A stretch of 64,000 bases of DNA from Desulfocarbo indianensis. Its GTDB lineage: Bacteria; Desulfobacterota; Desulfarculia; Desulfarculales; Desulfarculaceae. The DNA is taken from NCBI GenBank assembly GCA_001184205.1, contig LBMP01000001.1, forward strand, positions 1 through 64,000, written 5' to 3'. A program made the position numbers and the translations under genes. Below, one piece after another: positions 36,905-46,088 of this stretch (position 1 is the first letter of the stretch; each line of letters opens with the position of its first letter). The notes under the pieces are model-generated. The model was not told the DNA's origin, made no database searches, and saw nothing but the letters and a program-made list of their open reading frames with translations.

Positions 36905-37043
36905 GGGTTGCTCCCAAAACAATGCCACTGGGGGTTAATACTGGATAACTCTCTTGAATTGCTATTTTATCACTTTTAGGCCCGCTGTCAACGCGAAAGC
37001 GTGCGCCAATTGTAACAATACTCTCGGGGGATTATTTTCAGCC

Positions 37044-37080
37044 TCAAAAAAGGGGGGCCGGTCGTCTGGACCGGCCCCCC
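37044..37080 (-). terminator. Terminator of the hppA transcript
   Basis: Perfect 12-bp arms GGGGGGCCGGTC and GACCGGCCCCCC. On the minus strand the stem is followed by TTTTTTGA. It lies 30 bp after the hppA stop. Confidence 0.88.
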
Positions 37081-37109
37081 ATTCAGGCGATTATGCTGGG
37101 TTGGCTAGG

Positions 37110-39179
37110 CTAGTTGAGCAGGCCGGAATAACCCGCCAGCACCGGAGCCAACACCAGGCTCACCACGCTCATCAGCTTGATGAGGATGTTCATGGCCGGA
37201 CCCGAGGTGTCCTTGAAGGGGTCACCCACGGTGTCGCCCACGACCGCGGCCTTGTGGTTGTCGGAACCCTTGCCGCCATGGTGGCCTTCCTCGATGTACT
37301 TCTTGGCGTTGTCCCAAGCGCCGCCGGCGTTAGCCATGAACAGCGCCAGGAAGGCGCCCATCACGGTGGCGCCCAGAAGCATGCCGCCCAGGGCCTTGGG
37401 GCCCAGCACGAAGCCCACCACCACGGGAGCCAGCACGGCCATCAGGCCGGGAGCCATCATTTCCTTGATGGCGGCGCCGGTGGCGATGGCCACGCAGGTG
37501 GCCGGGTCGGGCTCGGCGCCAGGCTTGCCTTCCAGCAGGCCGGGAATCTCGCGGAACTGGCGGCGGATTTCCTCCACCATCAAGAAGGCGGCGCGGCCCA
37601 CGGACTCCATGGTCATGGCGGCGGCCATCATGGGGATGATGGCGCCCAGGAACACGCCGATGACCACTATGGGGTTGGTCATGTTGATGGAGTCGATATT
37701 CGCGGCCTGGGTGAAGGCCACGAACAGGGCCAGGGCGGTAAGGGCGGCGGAACCGATGGCGAAGCCCTTGCCGATGGCCGCGGTGGTGTTGCCCAGGGCG
37801 TCCAGGGAGTCGGTGATCTTGCGGGTCTCCGGTCCCAGGCCGGCCATCTCGGAGATGCCGCCGGCGTTGTCGGCGATGGGACCGTAAGCGTCAACGGTCA
37901 TGGTGGCGCCCACCGTGGCCAGCATGCCCACGGCGCTCATGCCGATGCCGAAGACGCCGGCGACCTTGTAGCCGATGAAGGTGGCCACGCATATGCCCAG
38001 GATGGGCAGGTAGGTGGAGCGCATGCCCACGGCCAGGCCGGCGATGATGACCGTGGCCGGTCCGGTCTGGGTGTTCTCGGCGATGTGCTTCACCGGCGCG
38101 GCGCTGGTGTAGTACTCAGCCAAGAGGCCGATGGCGATGCCGCAAAGCAGACCGCTGACCACCGCCCACCAGGGTTTGGCGCCCAGGCCCAAGCCGGTGG
38201 TGACGAAGTAGGTCAGGATGGCGAAGATGATGGCCGCCACGAAGGTGGTGTAGCGCAGGGCGCCGGCGGGCGAGCCCTTCTCGAACACCTTGATGGAAAG
38301 CACGCCCACGAAGGAGGCCAAGAGGCCCGCCATGACCGTGAGCAAGGGGCAAGCCATCAGGGCCAGCTTCAGGCTGACCGCGTTGGCGGGATCCAGGCCC
38401 ATGGCCGTGAGGTCTTCCAGGCCGATGGTGGCGCCGATGGCGATGGTGGCGATGACCGAGCCGCAATAGGACTCGAAGATGTCCGCGCCCATGCCCGCGA
38501 TGTCGCCCACGTTGTCACCCACGTTGTCGGCGATGACGCCGGGGTTGCGGGGGTCGTCCTCGGGAATGCCGGCCTCGACCTTGCCCACCAGGTCGGCGCC
38601 CACGTCGGCGGCCTTGGTGTAGATGCCGCCGCCCACGCGCGCGAACAGCGCGATGGAGCTGGCGCCCATGGCGAAGCCGTTGATGTACTGGGCGGTGGTG
38701 GGATCACCACCGAACTTCCAGAACCAGAAGCCCACGCCCAAAAGGCCCAGGGAAGCCACGGACAGGCCCATGACCGAGCCGCTGAAATAGCTGACGTTCA
38801 AGGCCTTGGCCTGGCCGGACTTGTTGGCGGCCTCGGCGGTGCGCGAGTTGCCGCGGGTGGCGGCGGTCATGCCGGAGTAGCCGGCCATGATGGAGCACAA
38901 CGCGCCGGTGACAAAGGCGATGGCGGTCCAAGGTACGGTCGAGGTGGGGATCTTGCTATCCACCACCAGCCAGAGCAGAACGAACACGGCGGCGATGAAG
39001 ATGGAGAGCACGGAGTACTCTTTCTTCAAGAAGGCCATGGCGCCGACGTGGATCTGATGCTCCAGTTTCTGCATGGTCTCGTTGCCATTGGGCTGCTTTT
39101 TCACGTATCCGTAGATTAGATACGCGATGACCAACCCTAGGATGGCCAGATAGGGCGCGTATACGGTAAGTCCTTGCAT
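37110..39179 (-). CDS. hppA: Membrane-bound ion-translocating pyrophosphatase
   Basis: Couples hydrolysis of pyrophosphate to H+ or Na+ export across the inner membrane, saving energy in a sulfate-reducer-like metabolism where sulfate activation releases PPi. 689 residues with about 16 helices. The acidic substrate motifs [40 protein letters not shown] and [16 protein letters not shown] are intact. [10 protein letters not shown] carries alanine where K+-independent enzymes have lysine, so it should be K+-dependent; the pumped ion cannot be decided from this. The ATG at 39179 overlaps the pth stop by one base. Confidence 0.96.
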   Translation of the reverse strand: MQGLTVYAPYLAILGLVIAYLIYGYVKKQPNGNETMQKLEHQIHVGAMAFLKKEYSVLSIFIAAVFVLLWLVVDSKIPTSTVPWTAIAFVTGALCSIMAGYSGMTAATRGNSRTAEAANKSGQAKALNVSYFSGSVMGLSVASLGLLGVGFWFWKFGGDPTTAQYINGFAMGASSIALFARVGGGIYTKAADVGADLVGKVEAGIPEDDPRNPGVIADNVGDNVGDIAGMGADIFESYCGSVIATIAIGATIGLEDLTAMGLDPANAVSLKLALMACPLLTVMAGLLASFVGVLSIKVFEKGSPAGALRYTTFVAAIIFAILTYFVTTGLGLGAKPWWAVVSGLLCGIAIGLLAEYYTSAAPVKHIAENTQTGPATVIIAGLAVGMRSTYLPILGICVATFIGYKVAGVFGIGMSAVGMLATVGATMTVDAYGPIADNAGGISEMAGLGPETRKITDSLDALGNTTAAIGKGFAIGSAALTALALFVAFTQAANIDSINMTNPIVVIGVFLGAIIPMMAAAMTMESVGRAAFLMVEEIRRQFREIPGLLEGKPGAEPDPATCVAIATGAAIKEMMAPGLMAVLAPVVVGFVLGPKALGGMLLGATVMGAFLALFMANAGGAWDNAKKYIEEGHHGGKGSDNHKAAVVGDTVGDPFKDTSGPAMNILIKLMSVVSLVLAPVLAGYSGLLN

Positions 39180-39808
39180 TACCCCTCTCCTCCTCCTGTA
39201 GAAGCTCTGTGGAACTGTTTCATGGCCTCTGCAACCCCGCGGGTTAGGATTGTCTCCAAGCAATCCGCAGCCATGTCGACCACTTTTTCAACTAACTCGC
39301 GCTGGTCGGCATACCAGCCGTTCAGCACGTACTCTTCAACCGGTTCAGCATAACGGGGCCGGCCGATGCCCACCTTGAGCCGCGTGAAATTATCGCCGCC
39401 CAGGTGCTGGAGCACGGATTGAATGCCCCGGTGGCCTCCCGACCCTCCCTTGCGGGCTATTTTCAGCCGGCCCAGGCTCAGGTCCAGATCGTCATGGACC
39501 ACCACCAGCGAGCCGGGGTCAATATCGAAATAGTGCATCAAGCTCGCGGCGGCCTGGCCACTCAAGTTCATGTAGGTCTGAGGAAAAGCCAGGATGGCGT
39601 TCACCCCGGCCACTCGTCCTCTTTCCCATAACGAGTTCAGGCTTTGCCGTCGCAGGCTTATGCCATGGCGGCGGCCCATCTCCCGGACCACGTCCGCGCC
39701 CAGGTTGTGCCGCGTGCCTTCGTATAGCGGACCCGGGTTCCCCAGGCCCAGCACCAGAACCGCTCCCGAGCCTCCGGGCCTCGAGCCGTCGGATTCCAGA
39801 CCCGGCAA
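39179..39808 (-). CDS. pth: Peptidyl-tRNA hydrolase
   Basis: Releases peptides from prematurely dropped peptidyl-tRNAs. 209 residues with [22 protein letters not shown] (active-site asparagine and histidine), [49 protein letters not shown] and RLKVGIGRP. Gene order rplY-pth matches many Deltaproteobacteria. A short extra N terminus (about 15 residues) precedes the first strand. Confidence 0.96.
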   Translation of the reverse strand: MPGLESDGSRPGGSGAVLVLGLGNPGPLYEGTRHNLGADVVREMGRRHGISLRRQSLNSLWERGRVAGVNAILAFPQTYMNLSGQAAASLMHYFDIDPGSLVVVHDDLDLSLGRLKIARKGGSGGHRGIQSVLQHLGGDNFTRLKVGIGRPRYAEPVEEYVLNGWYADQRELVEKVVDMAADCLETILTRGVAEAMKQFHRASTGGGEG

Positions 39809-39814
39809 GGCGGC

Positions 39815-40471
39815 CTACTCTTTGGCTTGCTCGTCGGCCTCCGCCTCGCCTTCTTCGTCGGCGGCGCCTTCGCCTTCCTCGGCTTCCCCGCCTTCCTCTT
39901 CCAAACCCGGCGCGGCGGGACGCAGGCAAGACGCCACGGTGAAGTCTTCCTCCCAGGCGGCTTCCACGCCGGCTGGCAAGGGAATCTCGCCGGCCAGGAG
40001 GGAATCGCCCAGGCCCAGATGGCCCACGTCCACGCTGATCGAGTCGGGGATATCCGTCACCAGCCCGGTCACCATGATGCCGTAGGCGGCCTGATTCAAC
40101 GATCCGCCTTCGCTCAGGCCTTGGGGTTCGCCGGTGAGCTCCAGGTAGACTTCCACCGTCAGTTTCTTGTCGGGCCGGATCTCCAGGAAATCAACGTGGC
40201 GGAACTTGCGCCCCACCTGGTCCAATTGCAGCTCCTGCAACATGGCCATGCGGGGAGTCGGATCGCCCTCCACCTTGAGCTCCAGGAACGCCACGTCGCC
40301 AGCCACCTGGCTTAAGACCTTCTTGAGGTCCGCCGTGGCCACCTCCAGGCATTCGGCTTGTTCCTTGGTGCCGTATAACACGGCGGGGATCAAGCCCCTC
40401 GCGCGCAGGCGGCGCGCCGCGCCCTTACCGGTTTCTTCCCGGCGGGCAACCGCCAGGGGTATCTGCTGCAT
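39815..40471 (-). CDS. rplY: 50S ribosomal protein L25 (CTC/TL5 type)
   Basis: Binds 5S rRNA. 218 residues: the L25 domain (LAVARREETGKGAARRLRARGLIPAVLYG, LQELQLDQVGRKFRHVDFLEI), the C-terminal beta domain of the longer CTC form, and a very acidic tail (EEEGGEAEEGEGAADEEGEA). It lies 6 bp upstream of pth. Confidence 0.95.
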   Translation of the reverse strand: MQQIPLAVARREETGKGAARRLRARGLIPAVLYGTKEQAECLEVATADLKKVLSQVAGDVAFLELKVEGDPTPRMAMLQELQLDQVGRKFRHVDFLEIRPDKKLTVEVYLELTGEPQGLSEGGSLNQAAYGIMVTGLVTDIPDSISVDVGHLGLGDSLLAGEIPLPAGVEAAWEEDFTVASCLRPAAPGLEEEGGEAEEGEGAADEEGEAEADEQAKE

Positions 40472-40593
40472 GGTTTAAGTCTCCTCCCTCCGGTGCCGCA
40501 TCTTGCCGGCGGCGGTAGCCGGAGTCAAATGATAATAATGCATTATTTCACAAAAGGCAAACAATTTCCTGCCACGGTTGCATGGCTAAATTG

Positions 40594-41535
40594 TTACACA
40601 AATAAGGAACTTACCGAGTCCTCCATATGTATGCGCCTAATGGCCTCGCCCAATAGGCGGGCCACCGAAAGGCTGATTATTTTGCTCTCCCCCACGGGCT
40701 GGTCCGCCAGGGGAATGGTGTTGGTGACCACCACCCTGGAGATGGGGCTCTCCTTGAGGCGGGCCATGGCCGGGCCGCTCAAGACCGCGTGGCTGGCGCA
40801 GGCCCAGACCTTGCGGGCCCCGTTTTCAATGAGGGCGCGGGCGGCCTCGGTCAGGGTGCCGGCGGTGTCGATCATGTCGTCCAGGACCACGGCCAGCTTG
40901 CCTTCCACGTCGCCTATGATGTGCATGGCCTGGGCCACGTTGGCCTTCTCGCGGCGCTTGTCGATGATGGCCAGGCCGCATTGCAGCCGGGTGGCTATGG
41001 CCCTGGCCCGCTCCACGCCGCCGGCGTCCGGGCTCACGATCACGGTGTCGCCCTCGATGTGGGTGCGGAGATAATCCAGGACGACCGGCGCGGCGAACAG
41101 GTGATCCACCGGGATATTGAAAAAGCCGCCGATCTGACCGGCGTGCAGGTCCAGGCACAGCACCCTGCCCGCTCCGGCCACGGAGATCAAATCCGCCACC
41201 AGCTTGGCGGTGATGGGCACCCGCGGAGCCACCTTGCGGTCCTGGCGGGCGTAGCCGTAATAGGGAATCACCGCGGTTATGCGCCGGGCGCTGGAGCGGC
41301 GGAAAGCGTCCACCATGATGAGAAGCTCCATGAGGTGGTCGTTCACCGGCGGGCTGGTGGACTGGATCACGAACACGTCCGCGCCGCGCACGTTCTCCCC
41401 CACCTCCACGAACACCTCGCCGTCGGAAAAACGGCGCACCATCACCTGGCTCAGCGGCAGATGCAGGTATTGGCAGATCTCCTCGGCCAGCTGCGGATTG
41501 CTGTTTCCGGTGAAGACTTTGAGCTTGTCAAACAT
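40594..41535 (-). CDS. prs: Ribose-phosphate pyrophosphokinase
   Basis: Makes PRPP from ribose 5-phosphate and ATP for nucleotide, histidine and tryptophan synthesis. 313 residues with [60 protein letters not shown] and the PRPP motif [13 protein letters not shown]. It is intact and lies near tRNA-Gln, spoVG and ispE, a row common in this group. Confidence 0.97.
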   Translation of the reverse strand: MFDKLKVFTGNSNPQLAEEICQYLHLPLSQVMVRRFSDGEVFVEVGENVRGADVFVIQSTSPPVNDHLMELLIMVDAFRRSSARRITAVIPYYGYARQDRKVAPRVPITAKLVADLISVAGAGRVLCLDLHAGQIGGFFNIPVDHLFAAPVVLDYLRTHIEGDTVIVSPDAGGVERARAIATRLQCGLAIIDKRREKANVAQAMHIIGDVEGKLAVVLDDMIDTAGTLTEAARALIENGARKVWACASHAVLSGPAMARLKESPISRVVVTNTIPLADQPVGESKIISLSVARLLGEAIRRIHMEDSVSSLFV

Positions 41536-41622
41536 GGGTCACCCAAATCTTATAAGCGCCAAAAAGACCCGCCCCATCGGCCTCTTGGGCCAGGGGCGCC
41601 TGATCGGCACATAGAAATACAT

Positions 41623-41697
41623 TGGCTGGGGTGGCAGGATTCGAACCTGCGAATGCGGGTTCCAAAGACCCGTGTCTTACCACTTGACGACACCCCA
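41623..41697 (-). tRNA. tRNA-Gln (anticodon TTG)
   Basis: A complete 75-nt cloverleaf: acceptor TGGGGTG/CACCCCA, anticodon stem CGGGT/ACCCG around CTTTGGA (TTG), T arm GCAGGTTCGAATCCTGC and encoded CCA. It lies between spoVG and prs. Confidence 0.96.
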
Positions 41698-41731
41698 GCT
41701 CGTCGGCGGGCCAAAGCCAGCCGGACAAAAG

Positions 41732-42013
41732 CTATATTTGATCCACCGCTTTATCTCCTGCGGCTAGCATTCGATGGTACTCCCCCAGCACCTGGTCTTC
41801 AATCATTTGTCGCGTTTCCCGGTTGAGAGGATGCGCCGTATCCTGGTAAGTGCCATCTTTGCGCTTTTTGCTGGGCATCGCCACAAACAGGCCCTTATGT
41901 CCCATGATGATCTTGAGATCGCGCACCAAGAAACATGAGTCAAAGGTGATCGTAGCGTATGCTTTAAGACGGTCCTCTTCAACAGGGAAAACTCTGACCT
42001 CTGTCACCTCCAT
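41732..42013 (-). CDS. spoVG: Septation protein SpoVG
   Basis: 93 residues beginning MEVTEVRVFPVEEDRLKAYA, with FVAMPSKKRKDGTYQDTAHPL, the family's nucleic-acid-binding region. SpoVG proteins bind RNA and DNA and act as site-specific regulators; in non-sporulating bacteria the role is not settled. Its position between ispE and tRNA-Gln/prs is conserved in related bacteria, to my knowledge. Confidence 0.95.
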   Translation of the reverse strand: MEVTEVRVFPVEEDRLKAYATITFDSCFLVRDLKIIMGHKGLFVAMPSKKRKDGTYQDTAHPLNRETRQMIEDQVLGEYHRMLAAGDKAVDQI

Positions 42014-42037
42014 GCTGGCCCCCTAACCAAGTTCTCC

Positions 42038-42883
42038 CTAAGGCCCATGATAGCCTCTGCAGGAGCATACCCACCATTCATCTCGGGCAGACAGGCGCTC
42101 CGCTGCCGTAGCGGCGGCCCCGGCGTCCGCGAAAACTCCAAACACCGTCGGTCCGCTACCCGACATCAGGGCACCCCTTGCCCCTGCCTCCCAAAGCGCC
42201 TTCCGCAGGTCTTCCAATTGAGGAAAGGCCTTTGGCGTGGCCAACTCCAGGTCGTTTCTCAGGAGCCCCCCCAGGGGCGGTGCTGCCTTGGGCGGGCGGT
42301 ATATTGTATTAACTGCTGAAGGATTTGTCCACGCCAAATCCCACTCCGCGTATATGTCGGCCGTGGAGACCGGAAAGCCCGGATTGAGCAACACGTAATC
42401 CAACAAAGGAAAATCGGGCCACGGTTCCACCTTTTCTCCCACGCCGGCGCAGTAACCAGTGGCGCCGGCCAAAAAAAACGGAACGTCGGCTCCAAGGGAA
42501 AGAGCCAGCTCCACCAGTTTCTGCGGGGGCAGGAGCCCGTCATGCAGGGCGTTCAAGCCCAACAGAGCCTGGGCCGCGTCAGAGGAGCCGCCCCCCAGGC
42601 CCGCCGCCACCGGCACCTTTTTCTCCAGATGCAGCGACGCCCGCGGTTCCAGTCCGGCCGCGGCGAACCAAAGCCTGGCCGCCTTCTCCACCAAGTTCCC
42701 CTTGGCCAGCTGTGAATCATTGCACGAAAATAGCAGACCGGCGGCCTCGCCGTCTATGGCCAATTCATCGCCGATGCTCAAAGGCTGCATGAGGGTGGCC
42801 AGGTCATGGTAGCCGTCGGCCCGCCTGCCCAACACGCGCAGGTGCAGATTCACCTTGGCGGGGGCGAACAGATTCAGGCGCAT
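42038..42883 (-). CDS. ispE: 4-diphosphocytidyl-2-C-methyl-D-erythritol kinase
   Basis: A kinase of the MEP isoprenoid pathway. 281 residues of the GHMP fold: APAKVNLHLRVLGRRADGYHDL near the start, the ATP loop KKVPVAAGLGGGSSDAAQAL and GADVPFFLAG with the catalytic aspartate, and the C-terminal GALMSGSGPTVFG. It is intact. Confidence 0.96.
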   Translation of the reverse strand: MRLNLFAPAKVNLHLRVLGRRADGYHDLATLMQPLSIGDELAIDGEAAGLLFSCNDSQLAKGNLVEKAARLWFAAAGLEPRASLHLEKKVPVAAGLGGGSSDAAQALLGLNALHDGLLPPQKLVELALSLGADVPFFLAGATGYCAGVGEKVEPWPDFPLLDYVLLNPGFPVSTADIYAEWDLAWTNPSAVNTIYRPPKAAPPLGGLLRNDLELATPKAFPQLEDLRKALWEAGARGALMSGSGPTVFGVFADAGAAATAAERLSARDEWWVCSCRGYHGP

Positions 42884-42962
42884 GACACGGCTCCATCCCT
42901 GGCGGCGCTCAAAGCGCCAGGGGGGCCGTCGCCGACCCCCCTGGCGGGTTACCCCGCTTAAA

Positions 42963-44411
42963 TTATTTCTCTTTTTTCACCACAACGAACAGGGTGCCCT
43001 CGCGGCGCTGAATCAGCAGCAAAAGACCCTCGCCGGATTTAAGGCCGGCGACCAGCTTCTTGAACTCCCGCACGCTGACGACCGCCTTCTGGGCCGCCTC
43101 CAGGATGACGTCGCCGCGCATGAGCCCGGCCTCGGCCGCGGGGCTCGCCGGCTTCACGCCGGTTATCACCAGGCCCTTGGCCTCGGGTATGCCCAGTTGC
43201 TTGGCCAATTCCGGGGTCAGCTCCTGCAGGCCCATGCCCAGATCGACCTCGCCGCTTTCGCCGGGGGCGGCCTCGGCCATCTGCTCATCCTGGAGCTCGC
43301 CGATGGTCACGGTGATCTTCTTTTTCTCGCCGCCGCGGATCAGCTCCAGCTCGGCCTTTTGGCCCACCGGCGTGGCCGCCACCATGCGCGGCAGGTCGTG
43401 GGTGTCCTTGACGGTGTTGCCGTTGTACTCCACGATCACGTCGCCGCGCTTAAGCCCGGCCTTTTGGGCGGGGCTGCCCTCGATCACGTCGGCCACCAGG
43501 GCGCCTTGATCTTCCTTGAGCTTGAATTTCTCGGCCAGCTCCCTGGTCACCGGCTGGATATAGACTCCCAGCCAGCCGCGCACCACCTTGCCCTTTTCGC
43601 GCAGTTGGTTCACCACGTTCTTGGCCAGGTCGATGGGAATGGCGAAACCGATGCCCTGGCCCTGGGCCACGATGGCGGTGTTGATGCCCACCAGGCGGCC
43701 TTCCATGTCTATGAGCGCGCCTCCCGAGTTGCCGGGGTTGATGCTGGCGTCGGTCTGGATGAAATCGTCATAGGGGCCGGCGCCTATGATGCGGCCCTTG
43801 GCGCTGACGATGCCGGCGGTAACCGTGTTCTCCAGGCCGAAGGGATTGCCCAGAGCCAGCACCCAATCGCCCACGCGCAGCTTCTGGGAGTCGCCCAGCT
43901 TCAAATAGGGAAACTCCTTTCCCACCTTTATCTTGATCAGGGCCAGGTCGGTCTTCTTGTCGCGCCCCTTGATCTCGGCCTCGTATTCATGGCCGTCCTT
44001 CAGCTTGACCATGATCTCGTCGGCGCCGGCGATCACGTGGTTATTGGTGAGCACGTAGCCATCTTCGTCGATTATCACGCCGGAGCCCAGCGAGCGCTGC
44101 TTGAACTCCTTGGGAGGCATGCCAGGGCCGCCCGGGGCTCCGGGACCGCCGAAGAAGCGGCGGAAAAAGTCGTGCAAATCGGGCGGGCCTTCGTTCTCGT
44201 CCGAATCCGGCCGGCCGCGGAAACCGAACATCTCGGCCATGGGACCGCCCTTGACGGTCTTCACCGTCCTTATGTTGACCACCGCCGGCGAGACCTCCTC
44301 CACCAGATCGGCGAAGGAGCCGGGGCGGTCCTGGGCCAGGGCCGGCGCCGCCCCCAGGCCCGCGAGCAGGCAAAAGGCGGCCAGCAATGCCATCAGTTTG
44401 GACAATTTCAT
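42963..44411 (-). CDS. Periplasmic serine protease/chaperone of the HtrA (DegP/DegQ) family
   Basis: 482 residues from the ATG at 44411, 8 bp after AGGAGG; a GTG nine bases upstream is less likely. It has a signal peptide ending at ALAQ. The trypsin-like domain has histidine in TNNHVIAG, aspartate in KKTDLALIKI and serine in NPGNSGGAL. Two PDZ domains follow (about 285-375 and 395-475). The segment before the protease core (MFGFRGRPDSDENEGPPDLHD and a Gly/Pro-rich stretch) is the LA loop region. It degrades or refolds damaged envelope proteins. Confidence 0.94.
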   Translation of the reverse strand: MKLSKLMALLAAFCLLAGLGAAPALAQDRPGSFADLVEEVSPAVVNIRTVKTVKGGPMAEMFGFRGRPDSDENEGPPDLHDFFRRFFGGPGAPGGPGMPPKEFKQRSLGSGVIIDEDGYVLTNNHVIAGADEIMVKLKDGHEYEAEIKGRDKKTDLALIKIKVGKEFPYLKLGDSQKLRVGDWVLALGNPFGLENTVTAGIVSAKGRIIGAGPYDDFIQTDASINPGNSGGALIDMEGRLVGINTAIVAQGQGIGFAIPIDLAKNVVNQLREKGKVVRGWLGVYIQPVTRELAEKFKLKEDQGALVADVIEGSPAQKAGLKRGDVIVEYNGNTVKDTHDLPRMVAATPVGQKAELELIRGGEKKKITVTIGELQDEQMAEAAPGESGEVDLGMGLQELTPELAKQLGIPEAKGLVITGVKPASPAAEAGLMRGDVILEAAQKAVVSVREFKKLVAGLKSGEGLLLLIQRREGTLFVVVKKEK

Positions 44412-44441
44412 GCGAAGCACCTCCTAGGTTCCGCGGACGCC

Positions 44442-44930
44442 CTATCGGTTAAGGCGCACGTAGGCCAGGCGCAGCTCGGTGAGCGCGCTGTCGATTAAGC
44501 GTTGCTCGTCGGGCGTCAGATTGCCCGCGGTTTTCTCCTTTATCATGCCGAGGGTGTCTATGGCGTGGCGGGCCATTTCCCGGTCCATCTCGGCCTGGCC
44601 GGTGTGGGGGTCCGGAATTTGGCCCAGGTGCATCATGGCGGCGTGGCTCAGGGAAAGCACCAGGCCGCTGAACTCCACGGGCGGCAGGGGGGGCCTGGCC
44701 TTGACCTCCCCGGCCTCGGCGGCCCGGTCCTCGGCCTTGGCCTTGGCGAATTGGGTTTCGGTTTGCGCCTCCTCGGGGGCTGGCGACTGGCCGCCGGGCC
44801 CGCTTTCGCTTTGCGTCCGGGCCTCCCCGTAGGCCTGGGCGGCCGGCTCCTCCGTTTCCGCCCGCGGCGAGCCGTCGGGATTGAAGCGGCGGTGATCCTT
44901 TACCGAAAAGCTTTTTTCCTCTTCGCTCAT
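44442..44930 (-). CDS. DUF1844 domain protein
   Basis: 162 residues from MSEEEKSFSVKDHRRFNPDG. The first 90 residues are charged and disordered in character. The rest, PPVEFSGLVLSLSHAAMMHLGQIPDP to KTAGNLTPDEQRLIDSALTELRLAYVRLN, is the DUF1844 helical domain common in Deltaproteobacteria. Function unknown. It is 30 bp upstream of the HtrA gene and probably co-transcribed. Confidence 0.88.
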   Translation of the reverse strand: MSEEEKSFSVKDHRRFNPDGSPRAETEEPAAQAYGEARTQSESGPGGQSPAPEEAQTETQFAKAKAEDRAAEAGEVKARPPLPPVEFSGLVLSLSHAAMMHLGQIPDPHTGQAEMDREMARHAIDTLGMIKEKTAGNLTPDEQRLIDSALTELRLAYVRLNR

Positions 44931-45082
44931 AAAATGCGAGCCTCCCTCGGGGGCAAACAATAATACGGGCGGATTCCACCACATGGCCGCCCCTCGTTTG
45001 GGTAGCGGCCCCTCCCCTTTGGGGAGAGGCCCCGTTGCCAGCTTTGTTATCTAATATAAGGCGACGCCGCGCGGGCCGCAAG

Positions 45083-45118
45083 CACTAGGCCCGGCCTGTC
45101 GCCAGGCCGGGCCTAGTG
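45083..45118. terminator. Perfect 15-bp inverted repeat after serA
   Basis: CACTAGGCCCGGCCT (45083-45097) pairs with AGGCCGGGCCTAGTG (45104-45118) with a 6-base loop. It lies 20 bp beyond the serA stop. It has no T-run, so it may be a processing or attenuation hairpin rather than a classical terminator. Confidence 0.55.
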
Positions 45119-45138
45119 GGCTAGATTAGCATGCGGCG

Positions 45139-46086
45139 TTATTTGGGAGCGTTGACCGCGTTTTCCGCCACGCCGGTCTTGAGGTATTTGGCCATTTGCT
45201 TGGCCACGGCCACGGCCACGTTTTCCTGGGCCTCGTGGGTGTTGGCGCCCAGGTGGGGGGTGCAGCACACGTCGCCGGCCGCCAATATGCGGCTGTCGGC
45301 GGGCAGGGGCTCCTGCTCGAACACATCCAGGGCGGCTCCGGCCAGCTGGCCGGCGGCCAGGGCGTCGCAAAGGGCTTCCTCGTCCACGATGCCGCCGCGG
45401 GCGCAGTTGATGAGATAAGCGCCCTTTTTCATCTTGCCCAGGTTTTCCGCGCTGAAAAGGCCGCTAGTCTCCTTGCTCTTGGGCACGTGGATGGAGATGT
45501 AGTCCGCTTTGGCCAGGAGGTCCTCGAATCTCACCGGCTCGGCTCCCCGCTCCTTGATCTGCTCGTCGGAGAGGAAGGGGTCGAAGCCCACCACGTTCAT
45601 CTTCACGCCCTTGCCCAGCTCGGCCAGGATGCGGCCGATGTTGCCCAGGCCCACGATGCCCAGGGTCTTGCCCTTGACCTCGCGGCCCCGCAACTGCTTC
45701 TTTTCCCATTTGCCCTGGGCCATGCCGGCATGGCCGCGGGCGATATGGCGGCTGAGCGCGAAGATGTGGCCCAGAGCCAGCTCGGCCGCGGCGTTGGAGT
45801 TCTGGCCGGGGGTGTTCATCACCACCACGCCGTGCTGGGTGGCCTCGGGGATGTCCACGTTGTCCAGGCCTGTGCCGGCCCGGCCCACCACCTTCAGATC
45901 GTCGGCCGCGTCCAATAGCTCCTTGGTCACCTTGGTGGCCGAGCGGATCACCAGACCCTGCACGCCCTTGATGGCCTGATACAGCTCCTCGGGTTTGAGG
46001 CCGGTCTTGATCTCCACCTCAAAGCCCTCTTCCTTGAATATCTGGACCCCCACGTCGCCGATGGGGTCGGATACCAGTATTTTCAT
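45139..46086 (-). CDS. D-3-phosphoglycerate dehydrogenase-type 2-hydroxyacid dehydrogenase (short form)
   Basis: First step of phosphorylated serine synthesis is the best guess. 315 residues with NAD-binding GIVGLGNIGRILAE (about residue 145), the catalytic arginine in NCARGGIVDEEAL, a glutamate in VFEQEPLP and the histidine in CTPHLGANTHEAQENV. It lacks the C-terminal ACT serine-sensing domain of long SerA, so it may not be feedback-inhibited. It lies 2 bp downstream of a class V aminotransferase, which could do the next step. Other 2-hydroxyacid dehydrogenases cannot be excluded. Confidence 0.85.
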   Translation of the reverse strand: MKILVSDPIGDVGVQIFKEEGFEVEIKTGLKPEELYQAIKGVQGLVIRSATKVTKELLDAADDLKVVGRAGTGLDNVDIPEATQHGVVVMNTPGQNSNAAAELALGHIFALSRHIARGHAGMAQGKWEKKQLRGREVKGKTLGIVGLGNIGRILAELGKGVKMNVVGFDPFLSDEQIKERGAEPVRFEDLLAKADYISIHVPKSKETSGLFSAENLGKMKKGAYLINCARGGIVDEEALCDALAAGQLAGAALDVFEQEPLPADSRILAAGDVCCTPHLGANTHEAQENVAVAVAKQMAKYLKTGVAENAVNAPK

Positions 46087-46088
46087 GA

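Noticed and set aside
36954-39119. Plus-strand frame over hppA rich in Gly, His, Asp
   Set aside because: Repetitive low-complexity translation antisense to hppA, whose motifs are complete on the minus strand.
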